Assembly (NCBI RefSeq): GCF_910592395.1 | Contig: NC_088312.1 | Location: 13,146,001-13,210,000 of the forward strand | Direction: 5' to 3' | DNA: 64,000 bases | Source of the DNA: Lineus longissimus | Taxonomy: Eukaryota > Nemertea > Pilidiophora > Heteronemertea > Lineidae | Shown: positions 1-13,142 of the stretch, one piece after another | Numbering within the stretch: the stretch's first letter is position 1 | How the letters are laid out: each line of letters opens with the position of its first letter | The notes under the pieces: generated by a model | Database searches by the model: none | Told to the model about the DNA's origin: nothing | What the model saw: the letters and a program-made list of their open reading frames with translations, nothing else | Translations under genes and position numbers: made by a program

Positions 1-420
1 ACATTAAAATCGGAAGCAAAAATGTGCATTTGTCATGACTATCGAACACTTTCTATGGAATTGAAAGTGCCAAACAATGATGGTCATAAAGCACAGTTCA
101 TGGGCTCACGTGAATTTTTGAAAAGGCACATGAAATTAAAAAAGTGATTTTTGGACCTTTTTTGAAATGTTTGTTACATAATGAAGGAATGGAATTAGGT
201 GCATCCCAATACAACAGATATATGACCAACTAAATTTACCATACTCTGCTGAAAACCGAATTCAAATATATTATTCTATATCTGTGATATTTAAAAAAAC
301 GGTGGACATTTACTTTCTGGTAGGACTGTATATTTAGGAAGCAATTGGGGCACTAGCATGCCCAGAGCAATCACTGATATGGTGTTGAAGAAAATCGTCA
401 TCTTAATCATATGAATATAT

Positions 421-484
421 CGGGACGGACTGGCTTGGACCCGGATGTGAGAGGCACTGATGTTACCACTGCGCTACTTCAGCA
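421..484 (-). repeat. tRNA-derived SINE-like sequence
   Basis: The minus strand reads as a degenerate tRNA. An A-box-like TAGCGCAGTGG is followed about 30 bases later by a B-box-like GGGTCCAAGCC. The T arm and acceptor do not pair well, so this is more likely the head of a tRNA-derived SINE or a tRNA pseudogene than a working tRNA. No body or tail of the SINE could be delimited. Confidence 0.4.
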
Positions 485-734
485 GTGTTCGTAAATCTAC
501 CATGATTCCTTTTGTCGGTTTTTAGTTTTCAACAGTGTTATTTAGACAAGATCAACTACATGTAATCAGAATATTGTTTGAATGCCACGAAATGTGTACT
601 CGATCAAATACACCCGGGGAATCGAAGTCCGAAACTCAGAGTATTACGCGGTTCCAACCATCTCGTGTTCCTGAGGTCCGCAAAAAAACCAGCAAAAAAA
701 CCCGCACACCTGCGTATGCACATGTTCAATTATA

Positions 735-890
735 ATGCCATTCAGCATGTTCAATTTTGATAGACAATGGGCTGGCGACACCAAGTTGTCCGATGATCAT
801 GACGTCACTTTCGGGCGTGGCCTTTGTTTCGATTTACAGTTATTAATCGACATCAGTTCTTAGGTAGGTGGAACTAGAGTATGTTTTATT
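735..890 (+). repeat. Interspersed repeat family R1, copy 1
   Basis: The core (a CATTC then ATGTTCAAT block, then a TAGACA/AATGG block, then GACACCAAGTTGTCCGATG) recurs inverted near 4.25-4.43 kb and in a diverged form near 14.70-14.85 kb. The downstream motif with ACTAGAGTAT also recurs. It has no coding capacity and is probably a short non-autonomous element. Confidence 0.5.
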
Positions 891-1231
891 ACGTCATTGC
901 TATGCACATCGAGATATGTTCGACCAAAACAGCTAACGCAGTCAACGGTGCCGAGAACACATTACCTGCCGCAACCTTTCTTGCTGGATCTCACGGCGTT
1001 TAGGGTCTTTATGGGACGCCAAAGCGCTCTTCGGTTTCAGTAATCACCAACAGAAATCGCCATTGCGTGACTTTGGCGTTGCCGACGAAATTCAAAAAGA
1101 TATTAATGAAGATAAGCAAAAGGTTGAGAACATAAAGTCATTCTTTCCTGAGCTAGGTTTGTCTTTAAAGTGACTGCATCCATAAAGGCCAGGCGACAGT
1201 GAATTATTAAAGTCAAATAATTTCCACCCAC

Positions 1232-1472
1232 CTTGTATGTTGCCGGGCGTCAGGACGGGGATGCCCATGTCTCTGGCCAATTCATCTCCATACCAGAGGA
1301 GCAAAGGTTCACCCTCCTGTACGGCCCGGACTGTCCACAAGAATAGCCGGCCACGTGCGTCCTTCACTAACTCAAGATTCTGCTCGTGGCGATCGCGTGC
1401 TGCGTGGACATTCACCGTCCAACGAATTGACTTCTCTCCGCTGACTTCTATATGACCGTCAACATATCGCAC
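1232..1472 (-). CDS. PR/SET-domain exon of a PRDM-family gene (partial)
   Basis: This internal exon encodes about 80 residues that read as the second half of a PR/SET domain. In order they show an ARD..EQNLE segment, a GRLFLWTVRAVQ strand pair, the EGEPLLLWYGDELA motif shared by PRDM proteins, and a GIPVLTP tail. PRDM proteins are nuclear zinc-finger regulators in which the PR domain either methylates histones or serves as a protein-binding module. On the minus strand the exon is bounded by a TTCCCAG acceptor (phase 0) and a CAAG/GTGGGT donor (phase 1). The open frame beyond these sites is intron. No other exon could be placed with confidence. The zinc fingers should lie beyond the left edge and the first half of the domain to the right. 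The subfamily is unresolved. This is the clearest host gene in the left half of the window. Confidence 0.72.
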
Positions 1473-1492
1473 CTGGGAACGGGAAAACATGC

Positions 1493-4005
1493 GTTTTCAC
1501 TGACCATCGCTTGTCATGATATTTGGACTGACAATCAAATTGTATTGTTTGACAAGCATCAATGGGTGGTAAAGTGGTTTATTTAGATTGATCTCACAAC
1601 GGGAGAGGTCAGTATTCTAATATTTCATTCATGTTGTCGTGGTCATGATCGTGGTCAGCAGGTACCCTTTATTTTGCTTTTGCCTACATCTTTCTATGCA
1701 GCTGTCAAATTTTGTTCAAAAGTGTTTTTGGTCTTGGGTCCATATATATGGAAATTAAGTCAAAGCAAAACTTCAGGATGCTATGTCGGGTTTTCTGACC
1801 AGAAGTAATAAGAATATGTGCGATGATGAAATTTACACGGTGATAGGTGTGCGTCCAGTCTCAAACATTCTTACAATTATACCTGCTTTGATATCCAACA
1901 GTGAATAATATTTAAAAAATCGAACTTCAGGTAAAGTCGTGTACTGTTACTATAATTAGTGAAATGGGATTAGACGCACAAGAAGCACTTTACGCTTAAA
2001 AATCATCTCGTACATGTACAGGTTTTATAATATCGAGTAATCATCTTTGTTCGCTAGTAATATTTCTATATAAATTTAGGATGATAGTTCATTTTAATGG
2101 TCAATAAACATGAAAATACACCAAATCATCCACGCCACGGATGAACTACTGCCATATATCCGTGGCAGTGCAGAAATGCACGTATGAGATTGATATACTG
2201 TATTATATGACCACTAATATGACTTGGTGTTCAATCGCGACAGTGTACTAACTTCCGTCGATAAATCAAAACAAAAGAATTTAAAACAATACTGCCAGCG
2301 TCATCTCATGCCCATACTCTATTTTAGAGTTTACAGTGTGGGAAATAGCTGCGACCAATCTAGTTTCTAGACTCCCACCCTCTATTCAATGACCATGATG
2401 ACCGTGACTCCCAAGGACTATTGTCCGGAGAGGTCAAGAGATGTCCCGCGACCAGCAGTTGGGATGACCAGCGGCTCACCCCCGGGGGCTCGCAATTTGA
2501 ATCGCATGCTGCACCACACCGTGGAGAGACAGGGGACTTCTCCCCTTGGTGGTCAGAGTGGTATTGTTCCTTGTAAATGCGAGCTAAAATTACCTGAAAT
2601 AATACCCTTGAGAGCGTTGATCTGTGTTGTAAAGAAAGGCTCGGTTATTGCAGACTGTACCGTGGTTTTCAAGTGGATAACACCATTATCGATATTATGG
2701 TTAGTAAATAGAAGATGTTTAGCATATGGAACTTGACATGTGCCGGGGAACAGGTGAATATTAATCCCTGGTCGTTAGGCGATTAGAAGCAATTTTGAAA
2801 CAAGTTAGAATACATCAATTGCAATGCCAAATGGCATGACTGTTTTAAATAGACATGGTGAGATGTGAATAGAAATGAACAATTTGTGTCCGAATGAGAT
2901 AAATCGAGTACCACATTTATAAGAAAAATGCAATTTCATGCAATTTATTTTGAATTGCTGTAAACAGTTTCATAAAATCAAGATGGCTTGAACGATTTGC
3001 TTTAGCTGACCTATAGAATTTTATAGATAAACCAATGATATTTTAGAGGTTGTTTGTTGTTTACGGACCAAAACACATGCAACCTGTTGGAACATCGGAC
3101 CCGGGGAACATAGAACCCACTTTATATCGGGGGACATAGGTACACACCCCTCATGGCAGCATTCAATTTTCTAAAGTACCCACATCCTGTCGGAACCAAT
3201 TTAGTGTACAGGAAAACCTCTTTAAACATGTTGTATGAAAAACACCGCATCCCCTAAAATCGAGGACTTCCGCAGCTGCATGAGCATTCACGGGATGTTG
3301 TTGGCTTCATATGATGAGAGTATAGGGCCGGGGTGGGGCGGCGTTCTTCGTGTTAAACTTGTATAAGTGTTTTTTTAATCGTTTGTCACGCTATAAAGTA
3401 TACAGCAGCCGGTTTGGCTAACACTTTAAGGATAAATACCAATGGCCGTATACGTGATGACCCAAAAGTAATCACATGTACAATGAATATAATAAATCAA
3501 CAACTTTCTTTTGCAAAATGCAAGAAATCGGTAAGAAAGGAGCAAAATGTTTTCGTATGACCATGCGCAAATCATGCAATAATCACGGAGTACACGATCA
3601 GGGGTATTTACATTAAAGGTTTGGGCATCACACGATTTATCACGATGTACCATGCAACTCTCGAGTCCTCTCTCTGAAGTGGTACGAATTTCATAATTTC
3701 GCGATTTTATTTGTATGACGAAATAATGTGACTCGCTAATTCGATAAAACCCCAAAAAGTTAACACATAAATCAACTGATTCCGGTATCTTTATAGCGAG
3801 CCATGTTTCAAACCATGTTTTCCTAAAAGTGACACAACTTGATTCTCGACTTCTACATATCATCGGCGAAATGTGGAGTTTCGGCATGAATTGAAACTTC
3901 ACCTCTGACGGTGTCCAAAAACGTTTTTTTTTTGTATATTACATAATTGAATTTTTAAGAACATTGTTGATAAGGATTTATGAAAATAACCTATCTCAGA
4001 TAGGG
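1493..4005. other. AT-rich stretch, no gene recognised
   Basis: Short open frames occur on both strands but none has a recognisable domain. A GC-richer patch at about 2380-2600 has an open frame and a GGGG/GTGAGC donor-like site on the minus strand. It could be an upstream exon of the PR/SET gene, but no motif supports that. Confidence 0.4.
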
Positions 4006-4007
4006 TA

Positions 4008-4076
4008 CTTTGATAGCTCAACGGCAATGGGCCGACAATCCAAAGACCTGTGGTTCGAATCCAGTCGAGTCAACTT
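4008..4076 (+). repeat. tRNA-like sequence, probably pseudo-tRNA
   Basis: It carries a good A box (TAGCTCAACGG) and a perfect B box (GGTTCGAATCC) at normal spacing, with an anticodon-loop-like segment containing TCCAAA. The anticodon stem and the outer two pairs of the T stem do not form, and the acceptor arm is poor, so a functional tRNA is unlikely. Confidence 0.35.
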
Positions 4077-4245
4077 CATTTTTCCGTACTTCTTTCATTA
4101 AATATGATACACTACAAGTAAAACACGTACATCCGTCATTTGTACCACTTCAATATCTAACCATGACGATAAAACACTCTAGTTTTACCATTCTAATACC
4201 ATGTGATTTATTACAACGAAATCAAAACTAAGACCGAGTCGCAAG

Positions 4246-4425
4246 CATATGCTATGCCTAGCGAACACCTCGGTACTATAAATGACCATCGGACAACTTG
4301 GTGTCGCCAACCCATTCTCTGTCTAAATCAAACATTTTGAATGGCATCGAACGACCGTTTCGCAAAATATTTAATTTGAATTGAATATTCAGAACCGGTC
4401 TTAGATCGGTGAAACTAGAGTATAT
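4246..4425 (-). repeat. Interspersed repeat family R1, copy 2 (inverted)
   Basis: The reverse complement carries the same GGCGACACCAAGTTGTCCGATG-type core (here 4281-4330) and the flanking CATTCAAAATGTTT block as copy 1. It extends to a block with GGTGAAACTAGAGTATA near 4410 that is also seen near 860. Confidence 0.5.
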
Positions 4426-4429
4426 ACCT

Positions 4430-6860
4430 GTCGCAAGATAATGAGGAGATTAGTCCGGGGTTACACGGCGCATGTGAATGACCGTGGAACCCTCCCTATT
4501 GCTCCCGCACATGTGGATTTCCAAATTGCATTTCCAATTCTCTGATTTATATCATCAACCTGTCTCGCTGAATAAGACCACAGCTAACTTTCTCTATAGA
4601 CAAGTTATTTTCTTGTTTGAGGGAGGCAATGATGGGACTGCGCACCTGTTGGCCCGTTGGTCGCGTCCACCCCTTCATTGATGCTTGTAACCCGCAAGAG
4701 TTCTTTAAGCGATCCCACATCATGTTTATAAAGCTACAGGTTCTAATGTTGGGAATATCACCACATGTTCGGAGTCAGAATTGATCCGACGACAGTCTTC
4801 AATGTTTTCAATGACACATTGATTCCACTGTTGGCACAATGGCGATTTTATTAAACAAAACATTGCGTTCCCACAATGTCACTTCATCTTGCCGAGTCCA
4901 TTTAAAGGCTTTGTCTAGGAGGTATATTGTTTGATATCATCGCATTAGAAAAGATCTAAAAACTAAACTTTGAATGAAATACCTTATCTATTTTCAATGT
5001 TTTGCAGGCAGGAAATTGCACGATTAAGTCAGACATACAATGTACGGAAATGGTTCTTCGTGATATCATCTTGTCGTTCTTCTCCTTCATAATACAAAAT
5101 ATACCGAACAAACATTGTACGAGACATTGTAAATAGGTATAGTCACAAAAGGGTACATTCTTTAATAGAAAAATGAGGTTTTTAACTTTTGAAAGAAATA
5201 AAAAGGTTTTTCGGTTGACACATCTATGCACCCCGAAGATGTTTTCTTCGAACTGAAAAAGCAACATTAGGTATTTCAGATTCCTGTTTCATCTCTTTGC
5301 TGAAAAACCCCTTTTTGTGAAGGCCGAAAAAAAGCTAAAAAAATCATAACGTGTTAGGTGATTCCGCGTTTACTATACAGTAAGTAACATTTTGGTCAAA
5401 AAGAGATTATTATAGAACAAGGTTTGTCAGATTCTCCAAAACATTTTGATCTCTGATTTCATAGTTTTTATTTTTAGAATATTGGATGCAAAAAGAGAAG
5501 AAACAACCCCCTTTTTTTTCTCAGTCAAGTGGCATTAAATTGCAATTTTCCCACAGCGGTCGAAGTAGAGCTAACTGCATTTTGCCTTAGTAGGCTGATA
5601 TTCCCCCAGCTGACCCTGTGAGTGTGACATAAGAAGTCCTCATTATTATTACAGTGTCCTCGGGAAGTACAACGCAATAAATCCTAATGTATCGTCATAT
5701 AACGCACCCCCCCCCGTGCCAGTAATTGTTGTGCAAAATGTAGTCAACTTATTTCATCTGATAACTTTTTTGACCTGACAAAGCCGTAGCGAAGGATTTG
5801 AAAAATATGATATAGTACGATTCAGTCAATAAGTAGTCAGATTAAGCAATTAGGATTCATAATTATCACGCCTATCGACGAAATACAGCGATTTGTGCTT
5901 CTATAAGAGTAAAAAACAACCATTAAAATGGAAGAATTATTATTTCGATAGTTAAAACAACTGTCAATTTCACAGCTGGTCAAGTGCAAAAGGAACTTAC
6001 CAGAGTAATAAAGATCACTATGAAATACATTTAAGCTCAGTTATTTTTTCCAATTAATTTTGAAGATGGTGCGGAGAACCAGGTAATTTATATCACCATA
6101 AGTTGGAACTAATAAAGATGTATAGGGTAATAGGCTAAATGCACACTAAAAGCATACTGCGGCCTCAATTAACTGCTGTTGATACGGATATTACATGATT
6201 TTATAAACGATTATCTCGTGTGAAATACGCTAAAATAAAATGGCGGTTGTCCCCTGTTGCTGTGAAAGTAAGACCAATGAAGTTCGCAAGCCGTTTAATA
6301 TCAGTGACTCGGACTGACAAAAGCATTGCCTGGTTTTTTAATACGCCCATTTATGTGTTTTTTTATTTGAATGTTTTAATCAAGGCTTGACAATGTATAG
6401 CACTACCATTGGATGCGCTGGTCGGAAATAACGGGACCAAGGGCAGCCTTTTTACCACTTCCAGTATTCGTTGTAACAATGGCGTGTGGTAGCAGGGGTC
6501 CGGATGACAAAACACTGATGATGAAAAGTTTCCATGAGAATATTAATTTAACTGCCAGCTCATTACTTTACTACGGTGATGATATGATTGTTAAAGTGAA
6601 GAAGAATATAATTTTATGGTCAGTAATAATTGCATCAATACCAATAATGGATTTTTTCGTGTCAAAGGTGCAACTTTTTGTGCCCACGACTTCCTTCTAA
6701 CACCATTCCAAATTTCTAAAATCACATTATTTTCTGAGATACATGCATCGAAATTGCATTTAAACAAAGTGTAGAAAACGGAAATAAATTCAAAAATGCT
6801 TTGCTCCACCCGATAAAACAATGGATAAAACGTCAAAGTTAATTTTAGAACCCGGTCCCA
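4430..6860. other. Gene-poor AT-rich DNA
   Basis: No recognisable gene on either strand. The only features noted are a C-rich homopolymer near 5706-5714 and scattered short open frames without domains. Confidence 0.5.
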
Positions 6861-6866
6861 AAAACC

Positions 6867-6923
6867 GAAACTTCGGTTGACCGTTTGTTACTATCACAGT
6901 AACAAACGGTCAACCTAAGTTTC
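6867..6923. repeat. Perfect-stem hairpin, likely a tiny foldback element
   Basis: Positions 6875-6892 and 6898-6915 are perfectly complementary over 18 bases around a 5-base loop (ATCAC). Allowing one mismatch, the stem extends to 26 pairs (6867-6923). Flanking GTCCCA and TGGGAT are weakly symmetric, as in a MITE. It is not followed by a T-run, so a transcription terminator reading is not supported. Confidence 0.7.
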
Positions 6924-6982
6924 TTTCGTGGGATTCTTTTAGCAGTGAAGTTTCTGCGCCATGTCATTTATAACGCCGAGAC

Positions 6983-7112
6983 AATGGCTAAGGAAATTGA
7001 TACCGAACTGAAAGTATTGGTGGTATGACGAAAACCAGGAGGTTTGCGCTAAAATTTAGACCGAAACCGAGGCGGAGCTGAAATTTTGGCCAACATTCTA
7101 GCTCCACTCGCG
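6983..7112 (+). repeat. Interspersed repeat family R2, partial copy
   Basis: It shares GAAATTGATACCGAA, the ATTGGT block and the repeated GCTAAAAT..GACCGAAACCGAGGC-type core with the longer copies at 9.35 and 15.87 kb, in the same orientation as the former. Confidence 0.55.
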
Positions 7113-9345
7113 TTGCCGTTGAAACATTGAAAAATCAGGCAAATCTTTTAGGCGGAAATTACTTTTGTTGAAATGTTTACAGCAACATATGCAGAGATTT
7201 TCACAGCACTATTATCTTTCGAAATTTGATAGGTGACAATAACGATCGAGAATATTTTTACCTCCCAAGTCACTGGAATTGTGGATGTTAATTTATCATG
7301 CTTTTCCGAGTCAGTTAAATGTCTATAGAAAAATAAGTGAATGATGATAAATGCTCATTAGGAAACTCTCAAAATTTGAATTATTTATACAAGTAGGCCT
7401 GAACACCGACAACAGCTGGTATGAAGCAGAACTCAGACTGTATAACTGAACTGGAATCGATGAAACCGACTGAATATAGAATGTGAATGACTCGACCAAG
7501 CGGTCTACAGGTGTTTTCAAGTCGTCAATTAATTTCTTCGTTTTGGTTCATTGTTCCCGGAGGCGGGTAGACACTGCAATACAGCAGGGTGGCTCCTTAA
7601 CCATTTGGTGCGCTTCAATTTTATGGTTTGAAGAGTCATTTAACATTACTGTATGTACATTAACAAATGCTTCAAGTGAATCGTTCGAGTGTTTTCAGTT
7701 TGGCGGTTCACACAGTAATGAGCCACAGGCACCAGACGACATGACATGTGCCGGAAAGACTGGGTACCTTGATTAAATAATAAAACTAAAATCATTCTGC
7801 CATATCTAAAAATCCCAAACCCTGCAATACTATTGATGACATATGTATACATGCCTGATGATGGCCAATTTAACATCATTTTGGCCTTCTGCAGCATGAA
7901 CTCTTGCTGCTAATTTCTATGATCTGAGGATGTTGCGACGTCTGTTAATTTCGAACTGTGCTAATTTCAAAACTCTTAAATTCTATGTAATACCAGCTCC
8001 AAAAAAACACACTGAAAGGGCAGTTATTTTTTTCAGTCACCTTCTTTCTGCTAAAAACCTTATCTTCACTATCACTATGATATTGTAAATATCATCATAT
8101 CATGTCATCATATCATGTCATCATATCATATCATCATATCATTACCAGAGTCCCGCATTTGATTTTTTCCGAGTGTGTGGAGTCAACTATAGGCTACCCT
8201 CCACCTATGCGGGATCTTTTACTGACTAGACACTCATGTACGAGGTATGTCAATTTTTAGTATCATCCGAGAGACTCTAAAATTTCTTATATGTATACGT
8301 TGTACGTGTAAAGAGCCAGGAATTTTATGAGTTAATCAAAAGCCACACTGGTTCATCCAGAAATACAGTCCTGAGCTGGGTTCCCTGGGGATAAAATACA
8401 GGCTATATTGCGTGGTAGCCAGTTTTAAAACCTCAGGCTATGAGGCTCCTCCTAACTGTTATCAAGTTTGTGTTGTTCCGTTGAGTTATTACTGACAGCG
8501 CACAAGCACTATAGACGTGCCAGATGACATGTGTACACAGCAGCACGCGAACTCAACCATTCGACAAACACTCACCTCTACTCATGCTCGCACCGTCCGC
8601 TGTCAAACAAGATATTTGAGGCGTTCATAGCTAATGACCTTACGACAGCGAAAAATAGTTGAGATAGTCGCAGAACCACTTGTTGCAGAATGCAAACACA
8701 TTTTTGGAATAAAGTGTCATTGACTCTCCTTCTACATGTGTCTCTTTTTTAGGCTGATTTTGGATGGACGGAGAAGCTGCGGCACTTTAACATTTATTAT
8801 ACAAATAATAGGAGAAATAACCGGAGGAAGTAAGGTAACAACACATTGACAGGAAGTGTAGAATAAAGGGGACTGTACCTGCTACCAAGCATTATAGTAA
8901 TCTATGCTTGCTATTACTGACATAACTGAATTTCGATTAGTATTGGCAGTTATAAGGCGAACTATTCGTATTTGGCTGGACGAAAATAACTCGACAACAC
9001 AGAATAATCCCTTTCAATATAGCAATAACAAAAAGGTAACACTTGAAGAAGTAGATAATGTACATGTGATCGGTTTTGAGCTGATGAATTATAATTCGAC
9101 CGATTTACCGTTTAAAGGAGTTCAAGTTCAAATTTTGAAAGTTCAACTCGAAAATAAAAATCTCCAAACACGTACATATGCATGTGCATGCATTTTAATA
9201 ACACCGTTGCGTAGACTGGTACTGATATACTACTAAGTTCCGGCGAATTTCCATCCTCGATGTTTGCTCTACAGCAGAGTACATTTCTGTTTCACTGAGC
9301 CATACGAAAAGACAATGATGACAGACGGCGAATAGACGTCATTGC
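7113..9345. other. Gene-poor stretch with a short ATCAT microsatellite
   Basis: No gene is recognised. Positions 8086-8141 hold an imperfect tandem array of TATCATCA/TGTCATCA units. Confidence 0.5.
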
Positions 9346-9348
9346 TGT

Positions 9349-9700
9349 GGTTTAAGAAATTGATACCGAATTGGAGGCATTGGTTGTCTCATCAAAACCG
9401 CGAGGGTGGAGGCTAAAATGTGGACCAAAACCGAAACAGAGCCGAGGTTTTGGCCAACATTTCAGCTCAACCCGAGCAGTTTTGGTGAGACAATCAATAC
9501 CGACAGTGAGGTATCAATTTCTATTCAAAAATATCTCAAATTAAACAACGCAAACTTTTAAAATGATTTTTGACAGCTTCCACTTTTTGCACCATCCCAA
9601 GAGGTTATGGTTGCCTAATCATAACCGCTGAATTAAAAACGATGATTCGTTTGCGCATGCACAGTGCATTTACACTCTAAGATGCGGTTCGTTCTAAATC
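9349..9700 (+). repeat. Interspersed repeat family R2, full-length copy
   Basis: About 350 bp. The left part holds internal inverted blocks: ATTGATACCGAATTGG near 9360 and CAATACCGACAGTGAGGTAT near 9500. A right part contains GGTTATGGTTGCC and CAGTGCATTTACACT. The whole copy matches 15865-16180 on the opposite strand. It is non-coding, probably a non-autonomous foldback or SINE-like element. Confidence 0.65.
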
Positions 9701-12385
9701 CAGGTATTTCAGAATATTTGACTTCACTTTCCAATGAGAAGCACATGAATTTCTCAGCTTTACACTTTTTATCATATCAAATACACATTTAAAAAAATCT
9801 ATCAAACTTGGCCCTTCAGAAACAGGACCACACATCTCTCCCAACATGGAAATACACAAAGCGTGCCTTAATTTTGAAATATTGATTTTATTTGAGAGTG
9901 GGCCACGTGCATCGTCAAAATATTATTAATCGAGTGAGAATTAAAGTAGACGCTAACTGCTGCGCCCGTATGCTAAGCCAAAGTTCATGGTTTATCTAAA
10001 GCATCTCGAAATCTCACTGGTGGTATTGGTTTCACTAGAACGTGATCTGGACCATGATTTTATTTCAACAACCTGTCAGTTGTCGGGGAACCAGACATGT
10101 GAGTCAATACACATTCCATTCTTAACCATTATCAACTTAACTCTTGTACACAGTGGGCTTAATATCCTTTTGCACAGGCGCTTTAAAAAATGACTGAAAT
10201 TCAATATGAAAGATAAATGTCTGAAATTATTCGTTAATCATTTTGTTGTCTTAATTATCAAGTACAAGGGGTCGTGTCGTAAATAGATTTTTTTATCACA
10301 CTCTGACGTGTACTACATTGTATAAAACCGCAAATACTTAACAAATATATACTAGGTATTTCGCAAAAAGCAGTTCATCCCCTCCCCAGTTAAAAATTAA
10401 GTCCATACAATTGCGGTTTCAAAAGATGGGATGGTCAAATGATAAGTGTTCTAAGACAACGAGGAGGGACAATATATTATTGGTGCCTGTGACTTTTTAA
10501 TCAGAACTGACATGATTGAAAGTAATCTGAACCCTGATTTGAACCAATGTATCAGATATGATTAAAAATTTCTCAAGATTTGTAGGAAGCATAATGAAAT
10601 TCAGATTTTTGGTGTGAAAATTTACCCGATCTCCAACTAATGATGTTTTTTGAAATTCTACCACACTTTTTTCTCAAACACGTGTTAAGTGAACGTTCAA
10701 GTTTTACCAGTCCGCACGACAGACGATGTGCCATGATATTCAGCCTAGCCAAGTAAATCTACATCCAGCACTTGGGATGGCCATCTTAAGTAAACGAATT
10801 ACTGTGTACACGATCGGTTTCACATTGTTATCTACCAGTAGTGTGTAACATGTACATCTTTAATGCTTTCCTTTATTCGTTAAATTCAACTAATTGTCTT
10901 GGTTTCTGGGACGTTAATATTCGAAATTAAAGAATCCTGACAGAAATGTCAAAGAGATCCAGTCATGGCACAAGTCTTTATTTAGACTAGCTGAACGTGG
11001 TGAAAATAACTAAATTGGTGATGATTGCTTCTTATACAGCTCATTGGCTACATAATTAACTACCTGAGGGGAACTCGAAAGTGCTAACATTTATCAATTG
11101 AAGCTTATTCCCGCCTTAGGTTTTAACCGGGCCGTTCAAAACTCTCCATTTTTATAAGCGTTTTGCTATACATGTAGATTTCCTTTAAATTAGAAATAAC
11201 AGGCATGTTAGCACAATCATTAACTCTTCAATTGAAATCATGTTTTTTAAAATTGCTGCATATTTTGATAGGGTCTATAAAAACAAATTCGATACCGTGA
11301 GAATATTCAAAATATCGTTATCAGTTCCTAGGATATTTCCTTAACATGATGTTTTGCTATCAATTCTCGTAGATACAGGAATACCGGTTTTGATGTGGAT
11401 CGGCGTGGACACCCCAGAGCGTACAGTTCATCTCCAGGGGAGGGAGTGAACCCCCTCCGCCCCTGAACGGTTATGAAACCCCATGTAATCAAACGACCCC
11501 TGGGTCTTTTATTTTGACCCCTGGTTGAAAAATAACTGTGTTCGTGGTTGAGGGTAACCCGCTGCGTTCCCATCGGTGCGTGCGGCGTACAGAAAGGTGC
11601 GTCAGATTCTCTGGCTGGATCCCGGGGGAGACGAGCAATTAATCATCGTTTGATCAAATAAAGGTAGGAGAAGACAATGACAATTACGGCATTATATTTT
11701 AGGTAATACAGCCACTCATCGATGACAATATATAAAAGTCCTGATAACCCATTATCATGTTGGAGATCTTCATACAACTGATAATTGTCACATTGAAAAT
11801 CACTCCGCAAAGGCGAAGTTAATGTCTATTTAACTGTTGGTAGGTTGTCATGCATTCGGTCTATTTGGATATCCCTGCATGGGTCACCAAGCTCAGCTAT
11901 TGTGTTGGCCATTGCTATTAGATGGCTCTGATTGTCAATAGATGAAGCAGCGCTATACACTGTGCAGCTTAACAACGCATCATCATCCCGGCTGCCATGG
12001 GCAATTCGAATCTCAACGTGCGTAATTCATTATACAATACATTTGCCATAAGGAGTAATCCAAAAAACTTTTTGTTTAATGTATCAAGTACATTTAAGAA
12101 AACATTTTTTTACCACGGGCAAACTTGCCTGAGTGAAAAACAAAAGTGAGATTTTTCCGTGTCTCAAGTAGATCTAAGAAAAACGCTATTTAGTATTACT
12201 ATATCACAGGCAACTTCATGTATGTAGCAAAAAACTCCGTATTTTTCAAAGTAGCGCCAAGAAAATTAATTATTACCATCATAAGCAACGCGAAATGAGG
12301 TATAAAACAGAAATAAATAAGTTGATCGAGATAAATAAATCCGAGATAAATGAGTCGATCGCCCATGCATGATGCATAATACGGT
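9701..12385. other. Gene-poor stretch
   Basis: Several open frames of up to about 80 codons occur, none with a recognisable domain or convincing splice context. I see no gene here. Confidence 0.45.
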
Positions 12386-12386
12386 G

Positions 12387-12421
12387 TATTCCTGTTTCGC
12401 CTATTCCTGTTCCGCCTATTC
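12387..12421 (-). repeat. Two inverted units of the 13.15-kb minisatellite
   Basis: Two copies of the unit TTCCTGTTTCGCCTA lie here in the orientation opposite to the array at 13143-13293, about 720 bp away. The arrangement resembles a foldback element whose arms are built from tandem repeats, with one arm much reduced. Confidence 0.5.
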
Positions 12422-13142
12422 AAATGTATTGCTTACCTCCCCACAGACGTAGGAATATGAACCGTCCCTTACTATAGCGTTAAAGGCTATCATTAAGAAT
12501 AAAGTCTGAAATAATGGATTTAGCGACATGTCAATTATTTCAGTATTATTCGGAATAACTTTGGAAAATTATACATAGCTCACATAGGCTTATGTTTTAG
12601 CTAATTTTAAAAGGCAAGAGATAAAATAGTAAGAAAGTTTTACCATTTCATTAGATTTGAGAAAGGTTTCTTAGGCCTGCATTTTATATTGTGGATTCTC
12701 TTTCTTTTGTCTTAGTCAGTAACTGGCTTCTTAATAGTAAGAATACCTATAGCTACATTGTTCTTTATTATGACATGGGTTTACAGCTGATTTTGATCAA
12801 ATAATTATGAGAATGTACAGTATTATGTATTTTTATCAAAAACTCATGAATTCCTGTTTTTATAAAATAAGCGACTGCTTTACTCTACTTAATCTATTAG
12901 TTTTTACTGTGTGTCAGTATGGTCATATGGTCAAATAAGTCCCGGACTGTCCCCGCTTTCAAGGTGACTCTTTCAAAACGGTCATGGCATGGTTTGTTAA
13001 CAAAGTTGATGGCATTTGATTAGTCAAATTGTCATCACATCGTTAACATCATCCAATTGTCCCCTCACATTTTCCCCATAAAACGGACATGCATCCCTAA
13101 GGTTCCCCCTGGGAGAGTCGATTTATTGTAGGTGTACTGGAA

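Noticed and set aside
940-1070. Possible next exon of the PR/SET gene (minus frame with KDPKRREIQQERLRQ before GTAATG)
   Set aside because: No acceptor in the right phase was found and the peptide lacks a family motif.
4008-4076. Functional tRNA gene with a TCCAAA-type anticodon loop
   Set aside because: The boxes are good, but anticodon stem, acceptor arm and part of the T stem do not pair.
6867-6923. Rho-independent terminator
   Set aside because: Eukaryotic context, no T-run after the stem, no gene upstream. A foldback element fits better.
8086-8141. CRISPR-like repeat/spacer pattern
   Set aside because: Imperfect ATCAT microsatellite in eukaryotic DNA, with no constant repeat-spacer alternation.
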